Position numbers and translations under genes: made by a program
Part shown: piece by piece, positions 1 through 9,268 of the stretch
Layout: each line of letters opens with the position of its first letter
Position numbering within the stretch: position 1 is the stretch's first letter
Notes under the pieces: generated by a model
Databases searched by the model: none
What the model was told of the DNA's origin: nothing
What the model saw: only the letters and a program-made list of their open reading frames with translations
Assembly (NCBI RefSeq): GCF_039831995.1
Contig: NZ_JBDOIO010000004.1
Coordinates: forward strand, 124,001-188,000
Length of the DNA stretch: 64,000 bases
From: Paenibacillus pabuli
GTDB lineage: Bacteria; Bacillota; Bacilli; Paenibacillales; Paenibacillaceae
Reading direction: 5' to 3'

Positions 1-35
1 TTTTATATAATCATGTTAAGAAACGAGGGATACCC

Positions 36-1529
36 ATGAGTTACGTAATTGGTGTCGATTTGGGAACCAGTGCCGTCAAAACGGTGCTGGTTAACCGTGA
101 AGGAAAAGTGGCGTTTGAAGCGTCCGAGGCTTACCCGCTGCACCAGCCCAAGGCTGGCTACAGTGAGCAGAATCCGGAAGATTGGGTAGAACAGACCATT
201 GTCTCCCTGCGCAAATTGCTGGAAGTTTCGGGCGTACAGCCTTCGGAGATTGAGGGTCTCAGCTTCTCCGGGCAAATGCATGGACTCGTTCTGGTAGATG
301 CGGAGGGTAAACCGCTGCGTAATGCCATCCTGTGGAACGATACACGTACGACGGCTCAGTGCCGCCGAATTGAGAAAGTATTGGATACTAAACTGTTAAG
401 TATCGCCCGGAACCGTGCGCTCGAAGGCTTCACGCTGCCAAAAATCCTGTGGGTACAGGAAAACGAACCAGAGCTGCTGCAGCAAGCATCCTTATTCCTG
501 CTGCCGAAGGACTATGTTCGTTATCGCCTGACTGGCGATTATGCCATGGATTATTCGGATGCAGCCGGTACATTGCTGCTGGACGTCGCAGGCAAACAGT
601 GGAGCAAGGAGATTGCGGAAGCTTTTGAACTGCCGATCTCACTGTGTCCACGTCTCGTGGAATCGTTTGAAGAAGTGGGCACATTGCTGCCTGAGATCGC
701 AGATCAAACGGGTCTTGCTGCTGCAACCAAAGTATTTGCAGGCGGAGCCGACAATGCGTGCGGGGCTATTGGCGCAGGTATCCTGAGTGAAGGACAGACG
801 ATGTGCAGCATCGGTACGTCCGGAGTGGTGCTTTCTTACGAAGAACGCAAAGATCTCGATTTCGAAGGTAAAGTACACTTTTTCAACCATGGAGAGAAGG
901 ATGCCTTCTATATTATGGGGGTAACTCTTGCAGCGGGATACAGCCTGTCCTGGTTTAAGGATACGTTTGCAGCGGACAAATCATTTGATGTGCTCTTGCA
1001 GGACATTGATCAGGTTCCGGCCGGGAGTAACGGATTGTTATTTACTCCTTATATCGTTGGAGAGCGGACACCTCATCCAGATGCGAACATTCGCGGCAGC
1101 TTCATCGGCATGGATGCCGGACATAAGCTGGAACACTTTGGGCGGGCAGTCATGGAAGGAATTACATTCTCCCTGCGGGAATCGATCGATATTCTGCGTG
1201 GTGCAGGCAAAACGGTTAATGAGGTCATCTCCATCGGGGGCGGTGCCAAAAATGAAGCCTGGCTGCAAATGCAGGCGGATATCTTTGACGCCACGATTGT
1301 GAAGCTTGAAAGTGAGCAGGGCCCAGCAATGGGCGCGGCAATGCTTGCAGCGTATGGCTGCGGCTGGTTCCCTTCCTTGCAGGATTGCGCGGCAGCGTTC
1401 ATTCGTCCTGCCAAATCCTATGTACCGAACCCGGAAACGGTAGCGGTCTACGATGGACTCTTTGCGCTGTATCAGGAAGTATATGGACAGACACGTAGCC
1501 TGAATGATCGTCTGGCAGAGTACCGTTAA
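36..1529 (+). CDS. xylB: xylulokinase
   Basis: Phosphorylates D-xylulose to xylulose 5-phosphate with ATP in the cytoplasm, feeding xylose into the pentose phosphate pathway. The 497-residue product has the normal length of FGGY carbohydrate kinases. Visible are the N-terminal phosphate loop GVDLGTSAVK, the sugar-site segment GQMHGLV, the GGADNACGAIGAG segment carrying the likely catalytic Asp (about residue 239), and the C-terminal GGGAKN and GPAMGAA nucleotide-site motifs. The ATG follows a CGAGGGA ribosome site. Xylose isomerase often precedes xylB and may lie left of the window edge (not visible). A terminator follows. Family assignment is firm; substrate is inferred from overall resemblance to XylB. 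Confidence 0.95.
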   Translation: MSYVIGVDLGTSAVKTVLVNREGKVAFEASEAYPLHQPKAGYSEQNPEDWVEQTIVSLRKLLEVSGVQPSEIEGLSFSGQMHGLVLVDAEGKPLRNAILWNDTRTTAQCRRIEKVLDTKLLSIARNRALEGFTLPKILWVQENEPELLQQASLFLLPKDYVRYRLTGDYAMDYSDAAGTLLLDVAGKQWSKEIAEAFELPISLCPRLVESFEEVGTLLPEIADQTGLAAATKVFAGGADNACGAIGAGILSEGQTMCSIGTSGVVLSYEERKDLDFEGKVHFFNHGEKDAFYIMGVTLAAGYSLSWFKDTFAADKSFDVLLQDIDQVPAGSNGLLFTPYIVGERTPHPDANIRGSFIGMDAGHKLEHFGRAVMEGITFSLRESIDILRGAGKTVNEVISIGGGAKNEAWLQMQADIFDATIVKLESEQGPAMGAAMLAAYGCGWFPSLQDCAAAFIRPAKSYVPNPETVAVYDGLFALYQEVYGQTRSLNDRLAEYR

Positions 1530-1572
1530 TTCACAACGTTAACCATCCAATATATGCAAATGAAATAACAAG

Positions 1573-1600
1573 AGCACTCGCGGAAGCGGGTGCTTTTTTT
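1573..1600 (+). terminator. intrinsic terminator after xylB
   Basis: A nine-base stem AGCACTCGC / GCGGGTGCT (one G-T pair) with a GAA-type loop is followed by a run of T. It ends the xylB transcript. Confidence 0.85.
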
Positions 1601-1909
1601 TGTTGTATATGGACAGGAACTGAAGTCACAGAGAACCCAGTAAGTGGGGAGTAGATGGAGAACGGAGTTCTCAGACATAACCCTATCCGGGATATGCATA
1701 GATTTAATATAGAGGGTTGGCATAGGCCCAAAAAGCCAAAAAAAGAAAAATTAAGGTGAGGTCGGTGACAGACCAAGATAAAGGTTTATCTCATAAAAAC
1801 TTTAGCCTGTTAATATGTTCTGAACCAATCCTATATACCATTCGCATCTGCAGACGGATATCAGAAGTCAGGGATAGTAAAAGTCAGCTTAAGACGCGGG
1901 GGTGAGGCT
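1601..1909. other. gene-free stretch between xylB and a glycosyltransferase
   Basis: AT-rich sequence without a convincing reading frame. It contains a small perfect hairpin GAGAAC-GGA-GTTCTC at 1658-1672 and, at its right end, the GGGGGTGAGG ribosome site of the next gene. No riboswitch consensus or clear sigma-A promoter was recognised. Confidence 0.5.
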
Positions 1910-2626
1910 TTGAATGACTGTGAGCAAGACGGCAGACCACATATTACGCTGTCCATGATCGTACGCAATGAAGAACAGCGATATCTTAGCCAGGCGCTGC
2001 AAACGCACCGGCCTTGGATTGATCGTGCGGTCATCATAGATGATGGAAGCACCGATAATACGGTTGCCCTATGTAAAGAGCTGCTTGAAGGGATTCCCCT
2101 GGTCATGGTGGAAAATCGGGCGTCCCGATTCGCCGATGAAGTGAGTCTGCGCAAGCAGCAATGGGAGGAAACGGTGGCTACAGAGCCTGAATGGATTCTA
2201 AATCTGGATGCCGATGAGATTCTGACGGCTGATTTTGGCATGCAGCGGAATCATATCCTGAAAAGTAGCGAGGACGCTATTTACTTTAGATTGTTTGATA
2301 TGTGGAGTGATACGCACTACCGGGAGGATCAATACTGGCAGGCACATGCATATTACCGGCCATTTCTCGTCCGTTATCGTTCCGATTGGACGTATGAGTG
2401 GAAGGAAACTCCGCAGCACTGCGGGCGTTTTCCGGTTACGATCCAGCATTTTGCCTATGGATGCCATTCGCCTCGTGTGAAGCATTATGGCTGGGCTCGC
2501 GAGGAGGATCGCGTACGCAAATTTGAGCGTTACCAGACACTAGACCCGGATGCCAAATACGGCTGGAGAGAACAGTATGAATCCATTCTGGATACAGCCC
2601 CAAGGCTGCTGCCCTGGTTCGAATAA
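1910..2626 (+). CDS. family 2 glycosyltransferase, short GT-A protein
   Basis: Probably a cytoplasmic GT-A fold enzyme that transfers a sugar from a nucleotide-sugar donor. The 238 residues begin with the GT2 signature LSMIVRNEE, followed by IIDDGSTDNTV and the metal-binding NLDADEI. The Asp-x-Asp and the preceding DDGS are intact. The start is TTG at 1910 behind GGGGGTGAGG. It lies 18 bp upstream of a second, larger glycosyltransferase and is probably cotranscribed with it. The protein is shorter than many GT2 enzymes and has no membrane segment. Donor and acceptor cannot be read from sequence; a role in protein, cell-wall or surface glycosylation is inference. Confidence 0.85.
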   Translation: MNDCEQDGRPHITLSMIVRNEEQRYLSQALQTHRPWIDRAVIIDDGSTDNTVALCKELLEGIPLVMVENRASRFADEVSLRKQQWEETVATEPEWILNLDADEILTADFGMQRNHILKSSEDAIYFRLFDMWSDTHYREDQYWQAHAYYRPFLVRYRSDWTYEWKETPQHCGRFPVTIQHFAYGCHSPRVKHYGWAREEDRVRKFERYQTLDPDAKYGWREQYESILDTAPRLLPWFE

Positions 2627-2644
2627 GGAAGGGGGAGACCTCAT

Positions 2645-4588
2645 TTGAAGAAGGTAAAACCAAAGGAGAAGGTGCTGATTGCCAGTCCGGTTCGCCAGAC
2701 TGCCGCAGTACTCCGCGAATTTTTGGAATCTCTGGCCTTTTTGGAGCGAACGACGATGGAGACGGACTATTTGTTTATAGACGATAATGAGGAGGAGGCG
2801 TCGTCCAATATTCTCCGTGATTTTATATCTCAGCATGAAGGAACCATATTTGATTCAAATAACGATGATGGAACCACTCAGGAAAAAGGGATATACACCA
2901 GGGATGAGGGAGGACATTATTGGCGCGACGAACAGATTTGGCGGGTAGCCGGTCTGAAAAACCGCATTTTGCAATATGCCAAGGATCAGAAGTACGACGC
3001 TGTTTTCCTGATTGATTCTGATCTTGTGCTGCATCCCCGGACGCTGGAACAGCTTGTCTCAGCTCAGAAGGATATTGTATCGAATATTTTCTGGACGCGC
3101 TGGCAGCCGGGGACAAGGGAAATGCCGCAGGTATGGCTGCAGGATGAGTATGCCCTATACCGCAAAGGTGGGAAATCCGAAGCGGGCAAGGAGATCCTGG
3201 ATGAGAACACGCAAACCGATGCCTTTCTGAACCAATTGCGCGTGCCAGGCTGTTACGAAGTAGGAGGGCTTGGGGCTTGTACGCTCATTCGCAAGACGGC
3301 TCTGGAAGCTGGAGTTTCCTTCGACCAGATTCCGAATGTATCGTTCTGGGGTGAGGATCGTCATTTTTGCATTCGAGCTCAGGCACTCGGTTTTCGTTTG
3401 TACGTGGATACCCACCTGCCGGCCTATCATATGTACCGATTATCTGAACTTCCTGGTGCTGCTGCATATAATCGCAGGGTCAGACGAGGTGAAGAGACGA
3501 TTCGTATCACGCTCTGCATGATTGTGAAAAATGAAGAGGCTTCCCTCGCGAGATGCCTGGATTCGGTGAACGGCATTGCCGACGAGATTGTGATCGTGGA
3601 TACCGGATCAACGGATCGCACGCGCCAAATTGCGGCCAAATATACAGAGCGAATCGTTGATTTTGAATGGATCGATGATTTTGCAGCTGCGCGCAATTTT
3701 GCCTTCGATCAGGCAACCACTGAATACATACTGTGGCTCGATGCTGATGATGTGTTCGAACCAAATGATCAGGCGAAGTTTATTGAGCTGAAACGCTCTC
3801 TTGATCCTGCCGTGGACAGTGTTACCATGGACTATAACCTTTCATTCACGCCAGATGGGAAGGTAGCCTACAGTCTGAGAAGGAATCGGCTGGTGCGACG
3901 GGATCGAAATTACCGCTGGATTGGTGCAGTGCATGAATATCTGGAAGTTAGCGGCAATTTGCTGCATAGCGATATTGCGGTGACCCATAAGAAAGACAAG
4001 GAGTACACAGACCGCAACTTGAGGATTTATCGCAGGCGTGAGGAAGCTGGAGAGCATTTCTCTCCGCGGGATCTCTATTACTTTGGCAATGAACTGAAAG
4101 ATCATGGACAGCATGAGGATGCGATTACATACTACGGGAAGTTTCTGAATACGGGTCTTGGTTGGGTGGAGGATCAGATTGCGGCATGCCAGAAAATCGC
4201 GGATTGCGAAGCAGCACTTGGTCGCTCAGAACAGGAAGTTTCAGCGCTGCTGAGGTCATTTGCCTATGACCTGCCGAGAGCAGAAATCTGCTGCCGTCTG
4301 GGCGGTTATTTTGCGGACCGTGGAGACTATCGCAAGGCGCTGTTCTGGTATGAACAGGCGACCCTGGCTGTGCGTCCAGCAGATCCGATGGTCGTGCTGA
4401 ACGAAGCAGCCTGGACGTGGATGCCCCATTTGCAGCTATGTGTATGTTATGACCGGATGGGCAATCGTGTCAAAGCAAAGGAGCATAATGATATTGCTCT
4501 GGCATATCATCCTACACACCCCAGCATGCTTTACAACGATCGGTATTTTAAGGATCTGGAAAAGGGAAGTGTACTGGAAGAGGCCTAA
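2645..4588 (+). CDS. tandem glycosyltransferase (two GT-A domains plus TPR-like tail)
   Basis: The 647-residue protein seems to hold two GT-A modules. The N-terminal one (about 1-285) has VLIASPVRQ, DYLFIDDNEE and FLIDSDLVLHP, resembling Anp1-like or GT2 folds. The second (about 290-480) is a classic GT2 domain with TLCMIVKNEEA, IVDTGSTDRT and LWLDADDVFEP. The tail (about 480-647) is helical with TPR-like repeats (YYFGNELKDHGQHEDAITYY, then a later RKALFWYEQA), as in many Firmicute 'glycosyltransferase with TPR' proteins. It follows the short GT2 gene closely with a good GGAAGGGGGAG ribosome site, and both probably act on the same glycan. Substrates are unknown. Confidence 0.85.
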   Translation: MKKVKPKEKVLIASPVRQTAAVLREFLESLAFLERTTMETDYLFIDDNEEEASSNILRDFISQHEGTIFDSNNDDGTTQEKGIYTRDEGGHYWRDEQIWRVAGLKNRILQYAKDQKYDAVFLIDSDLVLHPRTLEQLVSAQKDIVSNIFWTRWQPGTREMPQVWLQDEYALYRKGGKSEAGKEILDENTQTDAFLNQLRVPGCYEVGGLGACTLIRKTALEAGVSFDQIPNVSFWGEDRHFCIRAQALGFRLYVDTHLPAYHMYRLSELPGAAAYNRRVRRGEETIRITLCMIVKNEEASLARCLDSVNGIADEIVIVDTGSTDRTRQIAAKYTERIVDFEWIDDFAAARNFAFDQATTEYILWLDADDVFEPNDQAKFIELKRSLDPAVDSVTMDYNLSFTPDGKVAYSLRRNRLVRRDRNYRWIGAVHEYLEVSGNLLHSDIAVTHKKDKEYTDRNLRIYRRREEAGEHFSPRDLYYFGNELKDHGQHEDAITYYGKFLNTGLGWVEDQIAACQKIADCEAALGRSEQEVSALLRSFAYDLPRAEICCRLGGYFADRGDYRKALFWYEQATLAVRPADPMVVLNEAAWTWMPHLQLCVCYDRMGNRVKAKEHNDIALAYHPTHPSMLYNDRYFKDLEKGSVLEEA

Positions 4589-4600
4589 ACTTCAGGCCCA

Positions 4601-4674
4601 AACCTCTCTTATGGTAATGGTATGGATGGTCGTTATTCCCCGACATTCGTCCATGATGACAAGAGAGGTTTTTT
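4601..4674 (+). terminator. terminator after the glycosyltransferase pair
   Basis: Perfect ten-base arms AACCTCTCTT / AAGAGAGGTT enclose a long loop with its own small stem, followed by TTTTTT. Confidence 0.7.
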
Positions 4675-4785
4675 GCTTTTTTATTTCATCAAGGATAAAT
4701 TCGTTTTACAATATGAATTAACGGAAAAGCGGTGATAATAATACTGTCTTCGGCTGCCGAATCTATGAAGCAAGGGGAAGCTCGC

Positions 4786-5418
4786 ATGAATTTGACGGAA
4801 GTACTATTAGAGTCGAGGCTGGTTGCCATCGTTCGAGGCATTAGCCGGGAAGCAGCAATAACAGCAGGAAAAGGCATGACAGACGGAGGAATTCGCCTGA
4901 TGGAAGTAACGCTCAATACGCCTGGGGCGCATGAGATTATCGAAGACTGGCGGACCCGGCATGAAGGTCAGGCTTATGTTGGAGCAGGAACGGTCCTTAA
5001 TGTGCAGATGGCCAAGGAAGCCGTTGCAGCAGGTGCTCAATTTTTGGTATCGCCCAATGTCGATCTGTCTGTCATTGAATATGCTGTAGAACATGGGGTG
5101 GAGATTTGGCCGGGTGCCATGACGCCTACCGAGATTGTAGCTGCCCATGAAGCAGGTGCTCGTGTGGTGAAATTATTTCCTATGGCGAGTCTGGGGCTGC
5201 CGTATTTGCGGGAGATCAAGGCGCCACTCAATCATATTCCGCTGCTTGCAACGGGTGGAGCTAATCTGGATAATATTACCGACTACTACGCTGCTGGTGC
5301 CGCGGCAGTTGGACTTGGCAGTGCACTTTTGCCGAGAGAGGCACTGAATGCGGGAGATCATGAACAGATTGCTGCATGTACACATGCATTTGTGGAAGCA
5401 GCGAGAGTCAAAAGGTAA
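4786..5418 (+). CDS. eda: bifunctional KHG/KDPG aldolase
   Basis: Cleaves 2-keto-3-deoxy-6-phosphogluconate to pyruvate and glyceraldehyde 3-phosphate (and usually 4-hydroxy-2-oxoglutarate). It is a class I aldolase of the Entner-Doudoroff and hexuronate pathways. The 210-residue product has the expected length and motifs: LMEVTLNTPGA with the catalytic Glu region, VGAGTVL, and ARVVKLFPM containing the Schiff-base lysine, then LLATGGAN and AVGLGSAL. The ATG at 4786 was chosen because CAAGGGGAAG lies seven bases upstream; the frame is open further left but without a ribosome site. It stands alone, without a visible kdgK or uronate gene. Confidence 0.93.
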   Translation: MNLTEVLLESRLVAIVRGISREAAITAGKGMTDGGIRLMEVTLNTPGAHEIIEDWRTRHEGQAYVGAGTVLNVQMAKEAVAAGAQFLVSPNVDLSVIEYAVEHGVEIWPGAMTPTEIVAAHEAGARVVKLFPMASLGLPYLREIKAPLNHIPLLATGGANLDNITDYYAAGAAAVGLGSALLPREALNAGDHEQIAACTHAFVEAARVKR

Positions 5419-5539
5419 GTGAACTCAATGAGCAATATGTACATTTGGGTATATATAAAAGATGTGGCTGTTTAACAGGGGGTTAATGGTATTGGCGTAG
5501 AATAGGGGTATGACAGATGCCGGAGAGGAGAAATGCACA

Positions 5540-6472
5540 GTGAAAGCCAGAACGATGATTGGTGGGGTTATTGCTGTTGCTGCCGTAACGGCAGGTGGCT
5601 TGTGGAAGGCGGCGGTGAAGAGCCAGACACCCAAAAAGATCCCCATAACGATTACCCCACCCATGCCTTTCGAAGATGTAACCTTTGAAAGTGGCGGAGG
5701 ACGGGTTCACGGATGGTTTATTCCGGCTGGAGCCCACGTTCCCAAACCTTGGCCGCTTATCATTATCGCCCACGGCTGGGGTTCCAACCGATCACGTGTG
5801 CTCCGTTACGCACGTCCCATTTGGGAAGCAGGATATGCTCTCTTTATGTATGATGTTCGGAGTCATGGGGCCAGTGATCCGGTAAAAGCAGCGTCGGCCT
5901 ATCTGTTCCGTGACGATCTGCTCTCGGCATTGCGCTACACTACCTCTCGGCCGGAGATCGATCCGGGTGCCATCGGTGTGCTTGGACATTCGCTTGGTGG
6001 TCTGGGAACGATCATGGCGGTAACGGAACATATTCCGGTATCGGCAGTCATCACGGATTCAATGCCATCCCAGTTTGAAGTGATCGTCAGTTCAGAGCTG
6101 AAACGTCGACGACTGCCGCTGTTCCCACTGGCTCAGTTGATTCCGCGAATCTGGTTCTGGAGGCTCGGAGAGTCACTGAAAACGTACCGTCAGCGCGATC
6201 CTGTTCTGCTGCTGAATGAAAGGCGTAAGGGCATTCAGCTGCCCATGCTTATGGTGCACTCCAAGGGAGATAATTTTATCCCGCCAAGTGAGCTGGAGTA
6301 CTTCATGTCCAAGGCTGATCCGCCTGTCGAGCATTTGTGGGTGAATAGCGGCGGACACAGCTGCTCAGAGGAAGACCCTGTCTTCTGGGAGACCGTCATT
6401 CCCTTTTTGAAAAACCATGTCCAGGTTAAGGCTAAAACGGACGATTCAGATATTGCCTCTAATAAATCCTAA
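5540..6472 (+). CDS. membrane-anchored alpha/beta hydrolase
   Basis: A serine hydrolase of the alpha/beta fold. After the GTG start at 5540 (ribosome site GGAGAGGAG) comes an uncleaved-looking signal anchor MIGGVIAVAAVTAGGLW, so the catalytic part probably faces outside. Visible are the oxyanion segment AHGWG, the nucleophile elbow GHSLGG (Ser), and a C-terminal acid/His region with MVHSKGDNFIPP and SGGHS. A longer reading from ATG 5510 is possible but has a weaker site. It resembles B. subtilis YqkD/YfhM-like hydrolases; the natural substrate is not known. A strong terminator follows. Confidence 0.85.
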   Translation: MKARTMIGGVIAVAAVTAGGLWKAAVKSQTPKKIPITITPPMPFEDVTFESGGGRVHGWFIPAGAHVPKPWPLIIIAHGWGSNRSRVLRYARPIWEAGYALFMYDVRSHGASDPVKAASAYLFRDDLLSALRYTTSRPEIDPGAIGVLGHSLGGLGTIMAVTEHIPVSAVITDSMPSQFEVIVSSELKRRRLPLFPLAQLIPRIWFWRLGESLKTYRQRDPVLLLNERRKGIQLPMLMVHSKGDNFIPPSELEYFMSKADPPVEHLWVNSGGHSCSEEDPVFWETVIPFLKNHVQVKAKTDDSDIASNKS

Positions 6473-6511
6473 TAACCATCAAGCCTGCATGGTACGCGGG
6501 ATGACAGCGGA

Positions 6512-6536
6512 AACGCCAACCTGGTTGGCGTTTTTT
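6512..6536 (+). terminator. intrinsic terminator after the hydrolase
   Basis: Perfect nine-base stem AACGCCAAC / GTTGGCGTT with a CTG loop, followed by TTTTTT. Confidence 0.9.
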
Positions 6537-6695
6537 GTTCTGTTCCAAATCTTTTGCAAAAATTCTCATTTGTAAAATTGTTGGGAAAACGACGATTAAA
6601 AAGGAAGCTTATGGTATCATAGTATAGACTGGCAATATTCATGCAGGGTTATTTTCCATGCATCCATGTATGAAATTGAAGGGAGAGGTCCAGAT

Positions 6696-9077
6696 TTGAG
6701 TTTTCAGATTCGATTCAAAATGATGACAGCCAGAGCTGCTTCAGCAGCCATGGCGGCATTGCTTCTGGCATCGCAGACTCCAGGGTTTGCAGGCAGCGTG
6801 TCAGCAGCACAAGCAGAACAGGTAACAGAAGCTGCACCGGGGGAAAATGAACAACTAGACGTGACTAGCAATGACGTGCCTGAGGGGGCTAAAATCTCCT
6901 CCAAGCAAGCCAGTGAGAATATATTGAAACTGTTTCCGATGTTAAAGAAGGCTACCATTACTTCGTCGCAATTTGATCCGAATAACAGATTCCCTCCGCT
7001 GGAGTACAAAACATGGGATATCGGATTCCAGATTACCGAGGGGAATCACTCGATGGGGTTTAGCGCATCTGTACATGCAGGGACAGGGGAAGTACTGAGT
7101 GTGCATATACCATCCGATCTGCTGAATAAGCAGTTGTCCGGATCGGAAGTCAAATTGACCAAGGATGAAGTCGAAGAACAGGCCGTGGCTTTTCTGTACA
7201 AGGCAATCCCTGGATTGAAGGAAGACGCATATGCATCTTTGGGAGACCTATACCAAACGGCGGGGCAGCAATCGTTGTTTGGCAGAACGGAATATCAATT
7301 CGCTTATCAACTCAAGCATGATGGTTTGTTATCTGAGGCGGAAACGGTTTACATAAGTGTGGATCAAAGTGGCCTGGTAACAGGCTATTCACGAAATACG
7401 ACCGCAGCGGAATATCCTTCATCAAAACCGGCTGTGCCTGCAGAGAAGGCAAGGCAGCAATTCGAAGAACAGTTCGATGTAGAACTCGCTTACATTTCGA
7501 AAAACCGCCTGTCCTCAAAGCAAGGTCAGCAGTACTATCTTGGATATATGCCGAAGGATTCCAGCATGGTTCCGCTTGAGGCGAATACGTTGGAACGGTT
7601 CGAGGCGATGACTGGGAAAGCCATCACCGAGCATACCGTACAGCAGGACAAACCGCTGAAAGGCAGCGTTGCCGCTTTTGTTCCAGCGAATGGACAGAGA
7701 CTGAATGCCAAACAGGCGGAGAGCCTGGTGAAAAAGAACTTTGATATTCCGGAAGGATACAAGTTGGATTACAGCCAGTTAAATAAAGGAAGCTACTGGA
7801 GTCCGAACAATCAGGTCTGGAGTCTGAGCTGGAGCAACCGAAACGCGAATATGTCCTATATGTTCATGCGAGACATTTCAGCACAGGTGGATGCCACCAC
7901 CGGACAAATTTACAGCTATAGCCTGTATCAGCGAATGGGTCCGGATGCTGAACAAGAGAAACCGGCTGGAGAAAATGAAGGCAAGTCCGTAACCCGTACG
8001 CAGGCCGAGAAACTTGCAATCAATTCGGTTATTGCACTTGTGCCGGATGCTGCGGAACAGTTCAAGCTGTCCAGCGTGCTTGAGGTAGAGGACGCCCGTA
8101 CATTTATCTTTCAGCGCTACCTGAATGGAATTGCGGTTAAGGATGATCTGGTACAGGTACAAGTCCTGAAGGATGGAACGATTAGCGAATTTTATGCCAA
8201 TCTTGCTGCAACGCCTGAGCAGCTGCCCGCAAGCAAGGAACCGGCGATCAGTTACGAAGAGGCAAAAGCGGCCTACCTGGAAGAATTCAAGCTGGTTCTG
8301 GCATACTCCCGTTACGGTGGACACGGTACGAGCAGTGGCCAAGTCACTCCAGCGGGAATAAATCTTGCGTATATGCCTACACGGGATGGCAAAACGATCT
8401 ACGGCGGCTATGAAGTACTTGATGCCAATACGGGAGAATGGACGTTTTTGTACAACACCTCCAACACGGGAGCCCAAGCTGCACCTGGTGATATTGCAGG
8501 TCATGTGGCTGAAGATGCAATACTCAATATGACCCAGCATGGGGTCCTGATTCCTGACGAGCAGGGACGTGTCTTCCCGGATCGGGTAATCACCAGAGGA
8601 GATTGGTTTAACTATCTCGCTAGAGCGATTAACCCGAATCTGGACATCTATTACACTGTGAACGGGAATGACAAGCTGTACGCGGATATTACAACCGAGA
8701 GCCCTTACTATCCGGCAGTGCGTACATTAATTGACCAGCGCTGGCTCGCGGACGCTGATCCGGAAGTCAGTCTGAATCCACAGGATGAGATGACTCGGGA
8801 AGAACTGGCTGTCCTGCTTGTCCGTATACTTCGTTACGAGAAGCTGGCTGGTTTCTACACCTTGCCATCGGATCTGCCGAACCTTGTAGATGCAAATTCG
8901 GTTACCAATAAGGGTGCGGTATCTCTTAGCATGAAGCTGGGATTGCTTCCTTCCATTGAAGGACGTTTCATGCCGGCACGCAAAGTGACTGTAGCCGAAG
9001 CGTCACAGGTACTGGAGCGGTTGGCCCAGCTACAGGGCAAGACGGATTCGTTTATGACAGGCAGTCGTCTGTATTAA
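6696..9077 (+). CDS. secreted YcdB/YcdC-repeat protein with SLH domains
   Basis: A 793-residue exported protein. The TTG at 6696 has GGGAGAGG eight bases upstream; it is followed by basic residues and a hydrophobic signal segment (AAMAALLLASQTPGF) with likely cleavage after SVSAAQA. The middle consists of PepSY-like YcdB/YcdC repeats: internally similar blocks around ITEGNHSMGFSASVHAGTGE, SWSNRNANMSYMF and NLAYMPTRDGKTIYGGYEV. The last 190 residues carry three SLH-type segments (VFPDRVITRGDWFNYLARA, MTREELAVLLVRIL, KVTVAEASQVLERL), which in this family bind secondary cell-wall polymer. It therefore probably sits on the cell surface. No catalytic motif is evident; the function of YcdB-like repeats is not established. 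Confidence 0.85.
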   Translation: MSFQIRFKMMTARAASAAMAALLLASQTPGFAGSVSAAQAEQVTEAAPGENEQLDVTSNDVPEGAKISSKQASENILKLFPMLKKATITSSQFDPNNRFPPLEYKTWDIGFQITEGNHSMGFSASVHAGTGEVLSVHIPSDLLNKQLSGSEVKLTKDEVEEQAVAFLYKAIPGLKEDAYASLGDLYQTAGQQSLFGRTEYQFAYQLKHDGLLSEAETVYISVDQSGLVTGYSRNTTAAEYPSSKPAVPAEKARQQFEEQFDVELAYISKNRLSSKQGQQYYLGYMPKDSSMVPLEANTLERFEAMTGKAITEHTVQQDKPLKGSVAAFVPANGQRLNAKQAESLVKKNFDIPEGYKLDYSQLNKGSYWSPNNQVWSLSWSNRNANMSYMFMRDISAQVDATTGQIYSYSLYQRMGPDAEQEKPAGENEGKSVTRTQAEKLAINSVIALVPDAAEQFKLSSVLEVEDARTFIFQRYLNGIAVKDDLVQVQVLKDGTISEFYANLAATPEQLPASKEPAISYEEAKAAYLEEFKLVLAYSRYGGHGTSSGQVTPAGINLAYMPTRDGKTIYGGYEVLDANTGEWTFLYNTSNTGAQAAPGDIAGHVAEDAILNMTQHGVLIPDEQGRVFPDRVITRGDWFNYLARAINPNLDIYYTVNGNDKLYADITTESPYYPAVRTLIDQRWLADADPEVSLNPQDEMTREELAVLLVRILRYEKLAGFYTLPSDLPNLVDANSVTNKGAVSLSMKLGLLPSIEGRFMPARKVTVAEASQVLERLAQLQGKTDSFMTGSRLY

Positions 9078-9150
9078 GAAGTATTCTTGCATAACCCGCT
9101 CTGATAAGTCATAGGATGGACATAACGGGTGTTATTTGCTGAAGACAAGG

Positions 9151-9176
9151 GAGACCTTCTGCGGAAGGTCTCTTTT
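9151..9176 (+). terminator. intrinsic terminator after the SLH protein
   Basis: Perfect stem GAGACCTTC / GAAGGTCTC with a TGCG loop and a short T tract. Confidence 0.85.
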
Positions 9177-9201
9177 GATTCTTTTCGACAAAACTAGAAG
9201 C

Positions 9202-9229
9202 CTGACGTCAGATCCTTTTGTGATACAAT
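9202..9229 (+). promoter_or_regulatory. sigma-A-like promoter of the transglutaminase gene
   Basis: CTGACG, 16 bases, then TACAAT, about 40 bases before the ATG at 9269. The -35 box is a weak match. Confidence 0.5.
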
Positions 9230-9268
9230 GAGGCATGAGAATGTTGCAAAGAGAGGTGGTATCCTTTC

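Noticed and set aside
7878..8540. Minus-strand open frame opposite the SLH protein
   Set aside because: Shadow frame without start signal or recognisable domain.
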